A stretch of DNA of 59,384 nt from Alphaproteobacteria bacterium (GCA_030066595.1 JASJBI010000033.1:1-59384); one strand, 5' to 3'; shown: positions 1-8,767, counted from the first letter of the stretch. The notes: generated by a model from the sequence alone, not told the origin. A program made the numbers and translations.

Positions 1-403
1 TCTTGCGCACGGTGAAATGGGTGATGCAGCGGAAGGTTTGGCTGTAGACCGGCGTGGTCTGGGTCACATAGGTCGTCGTGGTGCCAGAGAAAGTGCCAAG
101 GCTGCCGTCCGCACCGGTCACGGTGCCATAGGTGTCCTGGGTGACCGGGTAGCTGATCGGATAGCCGCCGCCGGTCACCGTGCGGCTGCGCCGGTACGTG
201 AGAACACGGTCGCCGTCGGGCGTCACGTAGAAGCTGTCCGGCGGACCCCAGGCCGCGACCAGCTGGCTCTCCCCGCTGCCGATCCAGCTGTTTAGGATCT
301 GCTCGTAGCCGGCCGTGGTCGCGCAGCCCGCCACCAAGGCCAGCGCCAGGACCGGCGCCAGGGTCCGCGCGCGCGTCTGCAAGGCTGTTTGCCGACGGCC
401 CAT
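1..403 (-). CDS. Small secreted lipoprotein, C-terminus beyond window edge
   Basis: The frame runs leftward from ATG at 401-403 and stays open to the window edge (134 codons). Residues 1-27 form a lipoprotein signal peptide: an Arg-rich start, a hydrophobic run and lipobox LVAGC, so the mature protein should be lipid-anchored at Cys27. The mature part has a W-G-P-P-D motif (VAAWGPPDSFY), then a Thr/Tyr-rich stretch with YRRSRTVTGGGYP. Such W-G-x-P-D lipoproteins are common and mostly unassigned in alphaproteobacteria; the link to the SmpA/OmlA-like fold is my inference. No function is claimed. Confidence 0.75.
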   Translation of the reverse strand, partial: MGRRQTALQTRARTLAPVLALALVAGCATTAGYEQILNSWIGSGESQLVAAWGPPDSFYVTPDGDRVLTYRRSRTVTGGGYPISYPVTQDTYGTVTGADGSLGTFSGTTTTYVTQTTPVYSQTFRCITHFTVRK

Positions 404-420
404 CGACAATACTCTCTATG

Positions 421-450
421 GTTAATGAGAATGATATTTTATACTATTTA
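421..450 (-). promoter_or_regulatory. AT-rich promoter with Fur-box-like sequence upstream of the lipoprotein gene
   Basis: The gap upstream of the lipoprotein start holds the only AT-rich island nearby. On the plus strand it reads AATGAGAATGATA followed by TTTTATAC. The first part resembles half of a Fur-type iron box; on the minus strand TATAAA or TAGTAT could serve as -10. Only about two thirds of a Fur consensus fits, so iron control is a suggestion. Confidence 0.3.
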
Positions 451-493
451 TGAGGGAAGAACAATCCTGGACCGCGACGGCCGCCCGCGCCGC

Positions 494-961
494 TCAGTCT
501 GACGCGGGCGCTTTGTCGCGGGCTCGGTCGAGATGGGCGCGGAGCGCCTGCAGGAAGGGCAGGGTGCGGGCGAACTCTTCCCGTGGAAAGGCCGCATCGA
601 CCTCGGCCAGGAGCGGGCCCAGCGCCGCAACGCACTGCTCGCGGACCTGCCGGCCGGCCGGCGTGATCTCGACCAACTTGCCGCGGCCGTCGCGCGGATC
701 GGGCCGAACCGTGACCAGCCCGCGCGCCTCGAGCCGCTGGATGGTGTTGGTCATGGCCCCCTTGGTCACCTGAAAGGCGCGGGCGAGCTCGGCCGGGCTG
801 CGCGTCCCGCCCAAGCGGACGAAATGGTTCAGCACCGAGAAGTGCGAGACCTTGAGCCCGTCCGGCAGCACCCGCTCGAAGCGGGTCCGGGCCAGCTGTT
901 CGATGATTCCGATCTCGTTGAACACAACGAAGGGCAGGGGATCGGTTTTCGGGTTCGCCAT
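494..961 (-). CDS. MarR-family transcriptional regulator
   Basis: The protein has 155 residues, the usual MarR size. A winged helix-turn-helix spans about residues 40-105: FSVLNHFVRLGG, then ELARAFQVTKGAMTNTIQRL as recognition helix, then a wing with RPDPRDGRGK. Flanking helices would form the dimer interface. Its ATG overlaps the nitroreductase stop (TGATG at 959-963), so both genes share one transcript. The palindrome at 2135-2169 in front of that operon is the obvious target, making this an autoregulated repressor of the nitroreductase. The ligand is unknown; electrophiles or quinone-like compounds would fit the family but nothing in the sequence shows it. Confidence 0.93.
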   Translation of the reverse strand: MANPKTDPLPFVVFNEIGIIEQLARTRFERVLPDGLKVSHFSVLNHFVRLGGTRSPAELARAFQVTKGAMTNTIQRLEARGLVTVRPDPRDGRGKLVEITPAGRQVREQCVAALGPLLAEVDAAFPREEFARTLPFLQALRAHLDRARDKAPASD

Positions 962-2115
962 CAGCCTTCTTTCAGTCGGGTCTCCAGCGGCCAGCGCGGG
1001 CTCGGCGCCACCTCGGGACCGTAGCCCAGACGCCCGAGCATTTGCACCGTGCGCCCGCCTTCGGCGCCGAGCATGGCGTGGAGTTCTTGGTAGAGGGGCG
1101 CCATCTCCGGGTACTCCTGCAGCGCCTGGCTGACCGGATGGACGCCGAGGCCGAGCTCGGTGGCCTTGAGATTGAGCCGCAGCCAGGCCGCCCCGGCGGC
1201 CAGTTGGTCGTGACGGCTGTTGCCGTCGCTTATGAGCCAGATATAGGCCATGCCGGTGCCCAGGATCTCCCGGTACATGTCGAGGCCCTGGGCGTAGGCT
1301 TGCGAGCCGGGATCGGCCAGCGTCTCGCGGGTCAAGAGCCCGAGCAGCTGCATGGCTTCGGGAAAGGCGCCGCCGATGTCGATGCCGTCCGGATTGGCCT
1401 CGATCTCCGCCTTGCCCAGGCGCATCAGGCGGACGCTCTCCAGATAGGTGCGCGGCGTTTCCGTCTCGATCACGAAGGCGCGCCAGGTCAGATCCCTGAG
1501 AGCGGCCACCCGGCCCGGCGCGTTGCTGGCGCCGGTCTCGAGCGGGCCCCGCGCCGCCGCGCCGAGCGCCGCCAGCACGCCCGCGGGCACGGGCTTGGCC
1601 GTGTCGAAGGGCTCCTTGTTGGAGCGGCGGTCGAGGACTTGGCGGAACAGCGGGTCGGCGTTCATGCCCGGCGCCTTGCGCAGGCGGACCTGCGCGACCG
1701 GCCGGCCGTCGATGTGGCTTTCCGGCGCGCCTTCGGGGAAGGGGCTGATCTCGGCCCGATAGCCGTCCTCGGCCGCGGCCATCCTCAAGAGCTCCAGGAA
1801 ACAGCCCAGCCCGATCACGATCTGGCGGTTGAACGGATCCGTCTCGGGCAGGAGCCGGTCCGGGTCGCAGTGTAGGGTGAGCGCCCCGTCGCTCCCCAGA
1901 TCGACCATCCAGGGCTGGCGGTTGTGCGGGTTGGGCGCCAGGATCGCATAGGACAGCGCCCGAAGCCGCGGGTCGCCATAGCCGCTGCCGGCCGCGGCCC
2001 AAGGGGCGAGGGCGCGGGACGGATCCCGCGTCCAGGCGAAGGCGCCGGCGCCCGCGGCCAGGACCACGGCGGACGAGCCGGCGATGCGCAGGAACGCGCG
2101 GCGATCGATGGGCAT
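961..2115 (-). CDS. Nitroreductase-family protein (Acg-like) with Tat-type signal
   Basis: The protein has 384 residues. The N-terminus MPIDRRAFLRIAGSSAVVLA carries an RRAFLR twin-arginine motif and a hydrophobic segment, suggesting export with a bound cofactor. NPHNRQPW (about residue 61) and RRSNKEPFD (about 163) are FMN-contact motifs of the nitroreductase fold; the length and double-domain layout match Acg-type proteins rather than small NfsB enzymes. The start ATG at 2113-2115 has a GGGAGGGA ribosome site just upstream. It is the first gene of a two-gene operon with marR. Reduction of nitro or quinone substrates is inferred from the family; Acg itself is thought to sequester flavin, so a non-catalytic role is possible. 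Confidence 0.85.
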   Translation of the reverse strand: MPIDRRAFLRIAGSSAVVLAAGAGAFAWTRDPSRALAPWAAAGSGYGDPRLRALSYAILAPNPHNRQPWMVDLGSDGALTLHCDPDRLLPETDPFNRQIVIGLGCFLELLRMAAAEDGYRAEISPFPEGAPESHIDGRPVAQVRLRKAPGMNADPLFRQVLDRRSNKEPFDTAKPVPAGVLAALGAAARGPLETGASNAPGRVAALRDLTWRAFVIETETPRTYLESVRLMRLGKAEIEANPDGIDIGGAFPEAMQLLGLLTRETLADPGSQAYAQGLDMYREILGTGMAYIWLISDGNSRHDQLAAGAAWLRLNLKATELGLGVHPVSQALQEYPEMAPLYQELHAMLGAEGGRTVQMLGRLGYGPEVAPSPRWPLETRLKEG

Positions 2116-2134
2116 CGCTCCCTCCCTCGATAAA

Positions 2135-2178
2135 GTTTAACGTTCAACTATTATAGTTCGACGTTAAACGACTTTCAA
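2135..2178 (-). promoter_or_regulatory. Promoter and MarR operator of the nitroreductase-marR operon
   Basis: Two nested inverted repeats share the centre at 2152: outer arms GTTTAACGT (2135-2143) and ACGTTAAAC (2161-2169), a perfect match, and inner arms AACTAT (2146-2151) and ATAGTT (2153-2158). On the minus strand a near-consensus promoter is visible, -35 TTGAAA (2173-2178), 17-base spacer, -10 TATAAT (2150-2155). The palindrome covers the -10, so a bound MarR dimer should exclude polymerase. Confidence 0.8.
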
Positions 2179-2259
2179 GCGCAATTCGGCAAACCGGAAG
2201 AACCACATCTCCGGCCGTCTCTGGCGGCGCAATTTTTGGCGTGCGCGCCGGGAAAACCC

Positions 2260-2287
2260 CTTGAATCCCGGGGCTCTCACCCCACAT
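2260..2287 (+). promoter_or_regulatory. Sigma-32 (RpoH) heat-shock promoter of hsp20
   Basis: CTTGAA at 2260-2265 is followed after 14 bases by CCCCACAT at 2280-2287, close to the RpoH pattern CTTGAAA-N11-16-CCCCAT. A start near 2294 would give a leader of about 105 bases, which suits the thermometer behind it. Recognised from the consensus only. Confidence 0.7.
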
Positions 2288-2293
2288 GTCAGA

Positions 2294-2400
2294 AGTCCCA
2301 GGCGCCGCCGAGCGGGCCTGGGGCGATTTCAAATCAGGGTCCGACCAAGCGGTGGGCCCGCCTGACATCCACATGTTGCTTAGAAGGAGGATATGTGGCG
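2294..2400 (+). promoter_or_regulatory. ROSE-type RNA thermometer in the hsp20 leader
   Basis: The last hairpin before the start codon has the ROSE hallmark. CCACAT (2369-2374) pairs perfectly with ATGTGG (2393-2398); inside this stem UUGCU (2376-2380, the U-U/C-G-C-U signature) faces the Shine-Dalgarno AAGGAGG (2384-2390). The upstream leader is GC-rich and can form another helix around GGTGGGCCCGCC (2351-2362). In known ROSE elements heat melts the last hairpin and frees the ribosome site. Together with the sigma-32 promoter this gives two layers of heat control. The upstream boundary is approximate. Confidence 0.82.
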
Positions 2401-2865
2401 ATGACGACTTTCGACCTTTCTCCCCTATTTCGGTCCACCATCGGCTTCGATCGCCTTGGCCAGCTGCTCGAGTCGGCCACGCGCGTCGACGAGCAGGCCA
2501 TGTCCTACCCGCCCTACAACATCGAGGCGGTGGACAAGGACACCTATCGGATCGTGATGGCCATCGCCGGCTTCGGCGAGGCCGACATCGAGATCACGGC
2601 CGAGGACAACACGCTGAGCGTGAAGGGCAAGACGCAGCCCGCCGAAGAGGGCGTGCGCTACCTCTATCGCGGGATCGCCGGCCGGGCCTTCGAGCGGCGC
2701 TTTCAGCTCGCCGAGTTCATCGAGGTGAAGGCCGCGAAGCTCGAGAACGGCCTGTTGACCATCGAGCTCGTGCGCGAGGTGCCCGAGGCCCTGAAGCCGC
2801 GGACCATCCAGATCGAGACCGGTGCCCGCAAGGGCAAGGTCATCGAGGGCAGCAAGGCTGCCTAA
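2401..2865 (+). CDS. Small heat-shock protein, Hsp20/IbpA family
   Basis: The 154-residue protein begins MTTFDLSPLFRSTIGFDRL, typical of alphaproteobacterial IbpA/HspA-type small heat-shock proteins. The alpha-crystallin domain spans about residues 35-130 (YNIEAVDKDTYRIVMAIAGF to the beta strands ending LTIELVREVPE). A C-terminal I-x-I-like RTIQIE would dock oligomers. ATP-independent holdase activity follows from the family. ATG 2401 is preferred; GTG 2395 is in frame but only four bases from the Shine-Dalgarno. Transcription from the sigma-32 promoter and translation through the ROSE hairpin are both expected to rise with heat, and a terminator follows directly. Confidence 0.95.
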   Translation: MTTFDLSPLFRSTIGFDRLGQLLESATRVDEQAMSYPPYNIEAVDKDTYRIVMAIAGFGEADIEITAEDNTLSVKGKTQPAEEGVRYLYRGIAGRAFERRFQLAEFIEVKAAKLENGLLTIELVREVPEALKPRTIQIETGARKGKVIEGSKAA

Positions 2866-2898
2866 CCAAAGTCCTCTAAATTTCCTCTCCAATCTCGG

Positions 2899-2933
2899 GG
2901 CCGGCCGCCAAACAGGCGACCGGCCTTTTTTTT
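2899..2933 (+). terminator. Rho-independent terminator after hsp20
   Basis: GGCCGGCCGCC (2899-2909) and GGCGACCGGCC (2915-2925) pair with one mismatch around a five-base loop and are followed by a run of eight T. It ends the hsp20 transcript; the convergent metC stop lies 33 bases beyond. Confidence 0.92.
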
Positions 2934-2965
2934 CGCATGCTTCTTGCCTCGCAACCGATCCGGGC

Positions 2966-4150
2966 TCAGGCCGCGGCCAGGCGCTCGAACCCGGCCGCGA
3001 GATCGGCGATCAGATCCTCCGGGTCCTCGAGCCCGACATGGAAGCGCAGCGTCGGGCTCGCTTCCGTCCATTCGGTCGCGGTCCGCCCCTTGGGCGGCTC
3101 GAAGGGCAGCACCAGGCTCTCGTAGCCGCCCCAGCTCGAGCCCAGACCGAACAGCGCGAGGCCGTCCAGGAAGGCGGCGATCGCGTCCGGCTCGTAGCTT
3201 TGGTCGAGCACGATGCCCATCAGCCCCGACGCGCCGGTGAAATCCCGGCGCCAGAGCGCGTGGCCCGGATCCTCGGGCAGCGGCGGATACATGACCCGGG
3301 CGACCCGCGGCTGGTCCTGCAGCCAGCGGGCGACCGCCAGCGCGTTGGCCTGGATCTGTTTGAGGCGAACCGCCAGAGTGCGCAGGCCGCGCAGACCGAG
3401 ATAGGTTTCTTCCGCGCCCGGGCAGTTGCCGACCGCCTCGGCCGCCCGCTTGACCGCCAGGAAGTCCTCCTCGGAACGGACGGTCACCACGCCCAGCATG
3501 GCGTCCGAATGGCCCACGATGTACTTGGTGGCGGCCTCGACGATCACGTCGACGCCACGCTCGAAGGCCGGGAATCCGAGCGCCGTGGCCCAGGTGTTGT
3601 CCAGCACCACCCGGACCGGTCCCGAAGGGCCCGGATGCGCCGCCGCGGCCGCAGCGATGGCCGGCATGTCCTGCACCTCGAAGGTGTGGGAGCCCGGCGA
3701 CTCGCAATAGATCACTCTGGTCTCGGGCCGCAGCAGGTCCACGATCCCGGCCCCGATCGTGGGGTCGTAATAGGTCACCTCGACGCCGAACCGGGACAGC
3801 ATCTTGGAGCAGAATACGCGGGACGGGCCATAGACGGAATCGCTCACCAGAACGTGATCGCCGGCGCTGAGGAAGGCCAACAGCGGCGCCGTCACCGCCG
3901 CCAGCCCCGAACTCATGGCGATGCTGCGATGACCGCCGTTGAGTTCGGCCATCGCCTCCTCGAAGGCCATCGTCGTGGGCGTGCCGGCCCGGCCGTAGGA
4001 GACCATCTCGTAGCGATGACGCCGCGACCGCTGATAGGCCTCGTGGGTCGGGAAGATGACCGTCGAGCCTCGGTAGACGGCCGGATTAACCAAACCATGC
4101 TGCTGCTCGGGGTGGCTGCCCGCATGGGCGATACGCGTGTCTCTTTTCAT
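2966..4150 (-). CDS. metC: Cystathionine beta-lyase
   Basis: A 394-residue Cys/Met-metabolism PLP enzyme. Seen are YGRAGTPTT, the segment SSGLAAVTAPLLAFL, the cofactor-facing VLDNTWATALGF, and VEAATKYIVGHSDAMLG, whose Lys in TKY should be the PLP Schiff-base lysine. SSWGGYESLVLPF near the C-terminus is characteristic of MetC rather than MetB or MetZ. It should cleave cystathionine to homocysteine, pyruvate and ammonia in methionine synthesis. I chose ATG at 4148-4150 (MKRDTRIAHAGSHPEQQHG) because homology starts there; a 25-codon upstream extension is open but not family-like. It is divergent from aapJ across a 286-base gap holding both promoters; no riboswitch is evident there. Confidence 0.92.
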   Translation of the reverse strand: MKRDTRIAHAGSHPEQQHGLVNPAVYRGSTVIFPTHEAYQRSRRHRYEMVSYGRAGTPTTMAFEEAMAELNGGHRSIAMSSGLAAVTAPLLAFLSAGDHVLVSDSVYGPSRVFCSKMLSRFGVEVTYYDPTIGAGIVDLLRPETRVIYCESPGSHTFEVQDMPAIAAAAAAHPGPSGPVRVVLDNTWATALGFPAFERGVDVIVEAATKYIVGHSDAMLGVVTVRSEEDFLAVKRAAEAVGNCPGAEETYLGLRGLRTLAVRLKQIQANALAVARWLQDQPRVARVMYPPLPEDPGHALWRRDFTGASGLMGIVLDQSYEPDAIAAFLDGLALFGLGSSWGGYESLVLPFEPPKGRTATEWTEASPTLRFHVGLEDPEDLIADLAAGFERLAAA

Positions 4151-4436
4151 GGCGGTCCCGCATTCACAATATCGGCCGGCGCGCAGAGATCCTGGCATTG
4201 CGCCGGAGGGCCGCCAGCTTGTCACAAGCGACCGTTCCTGTCGCGTTCGCGAAGCGCAGCGGCGGCTCGTGCCCGCGGTTTGCAGAGGCGGCTTGAGTTT
4301 GGAATGCGGCTGGTGTTAGCTATGGCAACTGCAGCGCGCGAGCGTTGATCATCAGTGCCGGCGGGGGGGCACTGCCTCCCTGCGTGGCACCTTAAAAGCC
4401 ACAACGTAATAACTTTGTCATGCAGGGAGCGATGTA

Positions 4437-5453
4437 ATGAAAGGTCTGAAGATTGTCACCGTAGGCGCGGTGCTCGCTTTCGCGGCGAGCGGCGCAGCCA
4501 ACGCAGCCACGCTGGACGACGTGAAACGCAAGGGATTTGTCCAGTGTGGCGTGAGCCAGGGGCTGCCCGGCTTCTCGAACCCGGACGAAAAGGGCAACTG
4601 GGCCGGCATCGACGTGGATGTCTGCCGCGGCATGGCGGCCGCCATCTTCGGCGACGCCAAGAAGGTGAAATACACCCCGCTGTCGGCCAAGGAGCGGTTC
4701 ACGGCACTACAGTCGGGCGAGGTCGATGTTCTGCCCCGCAACACCACATGGACGCTGGTGCGGGACACGGCCCTGGGCCTCGATTTCACGACCATCAACT
4801 TCTACGACGGGCAGGGCTTCATGGTCCGCAAGGCCCTGGGCGTGAAGGCGGCGACCGAGCTGGACGGCGCGTCGGTCTGTGTCCAGATCGGCACCACGAC
4901 CGAGCTGAACCTGTCCGACTTCTTCCGGGCCAACAACATCTCCTTCAAGCCGGTCGTCTTCGAGAAGGCGGACGAGGTGGTCGCGGCCTATGACGCGGGC
5001 CGCTGCGACGTCTACACGACGGACCGTTCCGGCTTGGCGGCGCAACGGACCAAGATGAAGAACCCGGACGAGCACCTGGTGCTACCGGAAGTCATCTCCA
5101 AGGAGCCGCTCGGACCCGTGGTTCGCCATGGCGACAACAATTGGGGCGACATTGTTCGTTGGACGCTCTACGCGATGCTCGAGGCCGAAGAGCTCGGCGT
5201 CGATTCCAAGAATGTCGACAAGATGAAGGACTCCAAGAACCCCAACATCCGCAGGCTGTTGGGCGTCGAGGGCGAGATGGGCAAGAATCTCGGCCTGCCG
5301 AACGACTGGGCCTTCAACATCGTCAAGCAGGTCGGCAACTACGGCGAGAGCTACGAGAGGAACGTCGGCCCGAACACGCCGATCGCTCTGGCGCGTGGGG
5401 TGAACAAGCTGTGGAAAGACGGCGGCCTCATGTACCCGATGCCGGTTCGCTGA
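4437..5453 (+). CDS. aapJ: General L-amino-acid ABC transporter, periplasmic binding protein
   Basis: The 338-residue protein has a cleavable signal (residues 1-23, ending GAANA) and then the SBP family 3 pattern: VKRKGFVQCGVSQGLPGFS, KGNWAGIDVDVCRGMAAAIF, SGEVDVLPRNTTWTLVRD and a C-terminal NDWAFNIVKQVGNYGESYERN. These are distinctive of AapJ, which delivers a broad range of L-amino acids to AapQM. Length matches Rhizobium AapJ. It is first of four genes (aapJQMP); a strong hairpin between aapJ and aapQ probably makes aapJ more abundant than the membrane parts, as usual for binding proteins. Confidence 0.95.
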   Translation: MKGLKIVTVGAVLAFAASGAANAATLDDVKRKGFVQCGVSQGLPGFSNPDEKGNWAGIDVDVCRGMAAAIFGDAKKVKYTPLSAKERFTALQSGEVDVLPRNTTWTLVRDTALGLDFTTINFYDGQGFMVRKALGVKAATELDGASVCVQIGTTTELNLSDFFRANNISFKPVVFEKADEVVAAYDAGRCDVYTTDRSGLAAQRTKMKNPDEHLVLPEVISKEPLGPVVRHGDNNWGDIVRWTLYAMLEAEELGVDSKNVDKMKDSKNPNIRRLLGVEGEMGKNLGLPNDWAFNIVKQVGNYGESYERNVGPNTPIALARGVNKLWKDGGLMYPMPVR

Positions 5454-5478
5454 TCCGGCTCGTCTGATCCGGTCAGGG

Positions 5479-5506
5479 CGCACACCCGGCGGGGGCCGGG
5501 TGTGCG
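5479..5506 (+). other. Intercistronic stem-loop between aapJ and aapQ
   Basis: CGCACACCCGGC (5479-5490) and GCCGGGTGTGCG (5495-5506) form a perfect 12-bp stem with a GGGG loop. No T run follows, so it is more likely an mRNA-stabilising or attenuating structure that favours aapJ over aapQMP than a full terminator. Confidence 0.75.
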
Positions 5507-5551
5507 TCCCCCGGGTCTGATAAAGGCGGTCATGTTTCGGGGAGGTGCGTC

Positions 5552-6745
5552 ATGGCGGCGGAAGCCGACATTGGCCAAGCACCGGGGAAACCGCCAATTT
5601 GGAATGATCCGCGCTATCGGGCGCTGTTCTTCCAGGTGGTTGTGCTTGGCGGAATCATCTTTTTCTTCGTCTATATCACGAACAATACGCTTGCCAATTT
5701 AGAGAGACAGGGCATCGCCTCCGGCTTCGGCTTTCTCAGCCGGACCGCAGGATTCGACATCTCCATGCATCTCATCGACTGGGATGAGGAGATGACCTAC
5801 GGCCGGGCCTTCACGGTCTCGGTGATCAACACCCTTCTGGTCTCGTTCCTCGGCATTGTCTTCGCGACCCTGCTCGGCTTTGTCATGGGCGTGGCGCGGC
5901 TGTCGCGGAACTGGCTGATCGCCAAGCTCTCGGCGGTCTATATCGAGACCTTCCGCAACATTCCGCTGCTGCTGCAGATCTTCTTCTGGTATTTCGGCGT
6001 GCTGCGGAACCTGCCGGAGAGCGTGCGCGAAAGCGTCAACGTCTTCGACCTGGCCTTCCTGAACCGGCGCGGCCTGTTCGTTCCCTCGCCCCAGGCCGAG
6101 CCCGCCTTCTGGGTCGTGATCGTCCTGTTCTTTGGGGGCATCGTGGCCTCCATCTTCCTCGCCCGCTGGGCCAAGCAGCGACAGGAAGCGACCGGCCAGT
6201 ACTTCCCGGTGCTGTCGACCTCGGCGGGGCTGATCCTGGGAGTCCCGATCCTGGCCTTCATCGTGCTGGGCTTCCCGATCAACTGGGACGTGCCCGAGCT
6301 TGGCCGGTTCAACTTCTCGGGTGGGGCCGAGCTGATCCCCGAATTCGTGGCCCTGCTGCTGGCGCTGTCGGTCTATACCGCGTCCTTCATCGCGGAGATC
6401 GTGCGCGCCGGCATTCTCTCGGTGAGCCACGGCCAGACCGAGGCGGCCTTTGCGCTGGGTCTCAGGCCCAACTGGACGCTCCGGCTGATCATCATCCCGC
6501 AGGCGCTTCGGGTCATCATTCCGCCGCTGACGAGCCAGTATCTGAACCTGACCAAGAACTCCTCGCTCGCGGCCGCGATCGCCTATCCCGACCTGATCCT
6601 GGTGTTCGCCGGTACGGTGCTGATGCAGACCGGGCAGGCGGTCGAGGTGATCGCCATGGCGATGGCGGTCTATCTCACGATCAGCCTGCTGATCTCGGCG
6701 CTGATGAACTGGTACAACAAGAAAATCGCCCTGGTGGAGAGGTAG
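5552..6745 (+). CDS. aapQ: General L-amino-acid ABC transporter permease AapQ
   Basis: The 397-residue inner-membrane permease matches the AapQ length. After a cytosolic start (PPIWNDPRYRALFFQ) comes TM1 (about 29-50), then the binding-protein-dependent permease core beginning VSVINTLLVSFLGIVFATLL. The family signature VYIETFRNIPLLLQIFFWYF lies near residue 128-150 and the EAA loop reads EAAFALGLRPNWTLRLIIIPQALRVIIPPL near 295. NWYNKKIALVER ends the protein. ATG 5552 has GGAGGT seven bases upstream. It pairs with AapM to form the membrane channel. Confidence 0.94.
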   Translation: MAAEADIGQAPGKPPIWNDPRYRALFFQVVVLGGIIFFFVYITNNTLANLERQGIASGFGFLSRTAGFDISMHLIDWDEEMTYGRAFTVSVINTLLVSFLGIVFATLLGFVMGVARLSRNWLIAKLSAVYIETFRNIPLLLQIFFWYFGVLRNLPESVRESVNVFDLAFLNRRGLFVPSPQAEPAFWVVIVLFFGGIVASIFLARWAKQRQEATGQYFPVLSTSAGLILGVPILAFIVLGFPINWDVPELGRFNFSGGAELIPEFVALLLALSVYTASFIAEIVRAGILSVSHGQTEAAFALGLRPNWTLRLIIIPQALRVIIPPLTSQYLNLTKNSSLAAAIAYPDLILVFAGTVLMQTGQAVEVIAMAMAVYLTISLLISALMNWYNKKIALVER

Positions 6746-6748
6746 GTC

Positions 6749-8767
6749 ATGGCAGAGACACAAACCTACGCGCCGGGCGAGCACCCGGATCTCGCACCCC
6801 CGGCAAGCACCGTCGGCGTGATCGGCTGGTTCCGGGCGAACCTGTTCTCATCGCCGCTCAATATCGCCCTGACCGCGTTTGCGATCTTCCTGCTCTACCT
6901 GCTGATCCCGCCGGTCGTCAACTGGGCGGTTACCACCTCCGTGGTCTCCGGCGACACCCGTGAACGCTGCGACATGGGCCGCCAGCTCTCGCGCATGAAC
7001 GGGGCCATGTCGCTGGTCAACCTGGACCAGCTCGGCGATCCAGCACAGGCCAAGGCGGAGCAGGAGGTACAGGATTTCTTCGGCCAGTTCGTTACGCGCG
7101 CGACAGCGGAAGGTGCGGACGTGCCCGGGGACCTGCGAGACATCCTGGGCGCCGTCGACGTCAAAGAAGTCCAGAAAGCCATCGGCGACGCCATTTCGAA
7201 CAAGGACGGAGGCGCGCTCCAAGCCAATTTCGCCGCGCTGGCGCCCCTTGTGGACTGGGGCGCTGCCCGGAACGGCGCCTGTTGGACCTTCATCAGAATC
7301 TGGTTCAAGCAGATCATCTATGGCCGCTACCCGGACCAGGAGCTGTGGCGCATCAACCTGGCCTTCCTGATCCTGGTCGTCGCGGCGATTCCGCTGTTCA
7401 TTCCGCAGGTCAAGGGCAAGATCTGGATCGGCGCCTTCCTGCTGATCATCTATCCGCTCATTGCGACCTATCTGTTCGCGGGTATCACCCGGCAGGACAT
7501 CATCGCCTGGCCCTATCGCCTGATGGGATGGGCCGCCCTGGCGCTGGCGGCGCTCTCCGTGCTGCCGCAGTTCATGAAGTTCCGAAGTTGGAGCGTACCC
7601 GTCGCCATCATTCTGCTCGTGTTCGTGCCGCTCTGGGGTCTGTCGGCCCCATCGACCTGGACCGCAGGGCTGATCTATGGCGCGCCCGGCTGGAGCGTCG
7701 CCGTCTCGGTCCTGCTGACCATCGTCGCGCCGCTCGTCGCGGTTGGGGCGCTGTTCGTCGGCGGGCTGCGTGAATTTGTCTTCGAGCGGTTCTGGCTGAT
7801 CTGCATCGGCGTGGGTCTGATCGCGTTCATCGGGTTCGCGTTCCCACTGCTGGCCTGGGATCCGCTCGCCGGTCCGTCGCCGCCCTGGGCCATGGCCGTC
7901 GCACCCGCCGCCCTGGCGCTGGCCGCGATTGCGCCCTGGGGGTACGACCGGTCGGTGGGACCGGTCGGCCGGCTGGCCTATCTGTTGCTGCCGGTCTATC
8001 TGATCGCGGTCTTCCTCACGCTCGTGGGCCCGCCCGATTTCCTGAACATCGCGGCGCTGGACTGGACCGCCAACGCCACCCCCTTCTTCCGTGGCGTGGC
8101 GCAGGTGCTGCCCAGTGTGGAAACGCCGCTCTGGGGCGGGCTGTTCCTGACCCTGGTCATCGCCGGCGTCGGGATCGTCGCCTCGCTGCCGATCGGCGTG
8201 GTCCTGGCGCTCGGCCGGCGGTCGACCATGCCCATCGTGCGGGCGGTCTGCATTGCCTTCATCGAGCTGTGGCGCGGCGTGCCGCTGATTTCGGTGCTGT
8301 TCATGGCCTCGGTCATGTTCCCGCTGTTCCTGCCGGAGGGCATGAACTTCGACAAGCTGGTGCGGGCGCTGGTTGGTGTCGCCCTGTTCTCGTCCGCCTA
8401 CATGGCGGAAGTGGTGCGGGGCGGCCTGCAGGCGATCCCCAAAGGGCAGTACGAAGCGGCCGAGGCCATGGCGCTGACCTTCTGGAAGTCGATGTGGCTG
8501 GTCATTCTGCCGCAGGCGTTGAAGCTCGTGATCCCGGGCATCGTCAACACCTTCATCGGTTTGTTCAAGGACACCACGCTGGTGCTGATCATCGGCCTGT
8601 TCGACCTGCTGGGCGCCGTGCAGTTGGCGGCGACCAACCAACGCTGGTTGGGCTTCGCGGTCGAGGGCTACGTGTTCGCGGGGCTGGGCTTCTGGGTCTT
8701 TTGTTTCGGAATGTCCCGCTACAGCATCCACATCGAACGGAAGCTCGAGACCGGGCACAAGCGATAA
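6749..8767 (+). CDS. aapM: General L-amino-acid ABC transporter permease AapM, enlarged form
   Basis: The C-terminal part, from about residue 457 ([14 protein letters not shown]), is a standard AapM permease core with [20 protein letters not shown], the EAA loop [18 protein letters not shown] and [27 protein letters not shown] ending. The N-terminal half is unusual. Rhizobium AapM has about 384 residues; this one has 672. After TM1 (about 34-55) there is an acidic soluble insert (about 75-172) before the family motif GACW, and then many extra hydrophobic segments (about 205-440) before the core. The reading frame is continuous and codon usage looks even, so this seems a real long form, not a frameshift artefact. 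It starts 3 bases after aapQ. Confidence 0.92.
   Translation: MAETQTYAPGEHPDLAPPASTVGVIGWFRANLFSSPLNIALTAFAIFLLYLLIPPVVNWAVTTSVVSGDTRERCDMGRQLSRMNGAMSLVNLDQLGDPAQAKAEQEVQDFFGQFVTRATAEGADVPGDLRDILGAVDVKEVQKAIGDAISNKDGGALQANFAALAPLVDWGAARNGACWTFIRIWFKQIIYGRYPDQELWRINLAFLILVVAAIPLFIPQVKGKIWIGAFLLIIYPLIATYLFAGITRQDIIAWPYRLMGWAALALAALSVLPQFMKFRSWSVPVAIILLVFVPLWGLSAPSTWTAGLIYGAPGWSVAVSVLLTIVAPLVAVGALFVGGLREFVFERFWLICIGVGLIAFIGFAFPLLAWDPLAGPSPPWAMAVAPAALALAAIAPWGYDRSVGPVGRLAYLLLPVYLIAVFLTLVGPPDFLNIAALDWTANATPFFRGVAQVLPSVETPLWGGLFLTLVIAGVGIVASLPIGVVLALGRRSTMPIVRAVCIAFIELWRGVPLISVLFMASVMFPLFLPEGMNFDKLVRALVGVALFSSAYMAEVVRGGLQAIPKGQYEAAEAMALTFWKSMWLVILPQALKLVIPGIVNTFIGLFKDTTLVLIIGLFDLLGAVQLAATNQRWLGFAVEGYVFAGLGFWVFCFGMSRYSIHIERKLETGHKR

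Noticed and set aside
4151..4436. Possible SAM-type riboswitch upstream of metC
   Set aside because: Neither strand shows a recognisable SAM-I, SAM-II or SAM-V core; only a short GC hairpin is visible.
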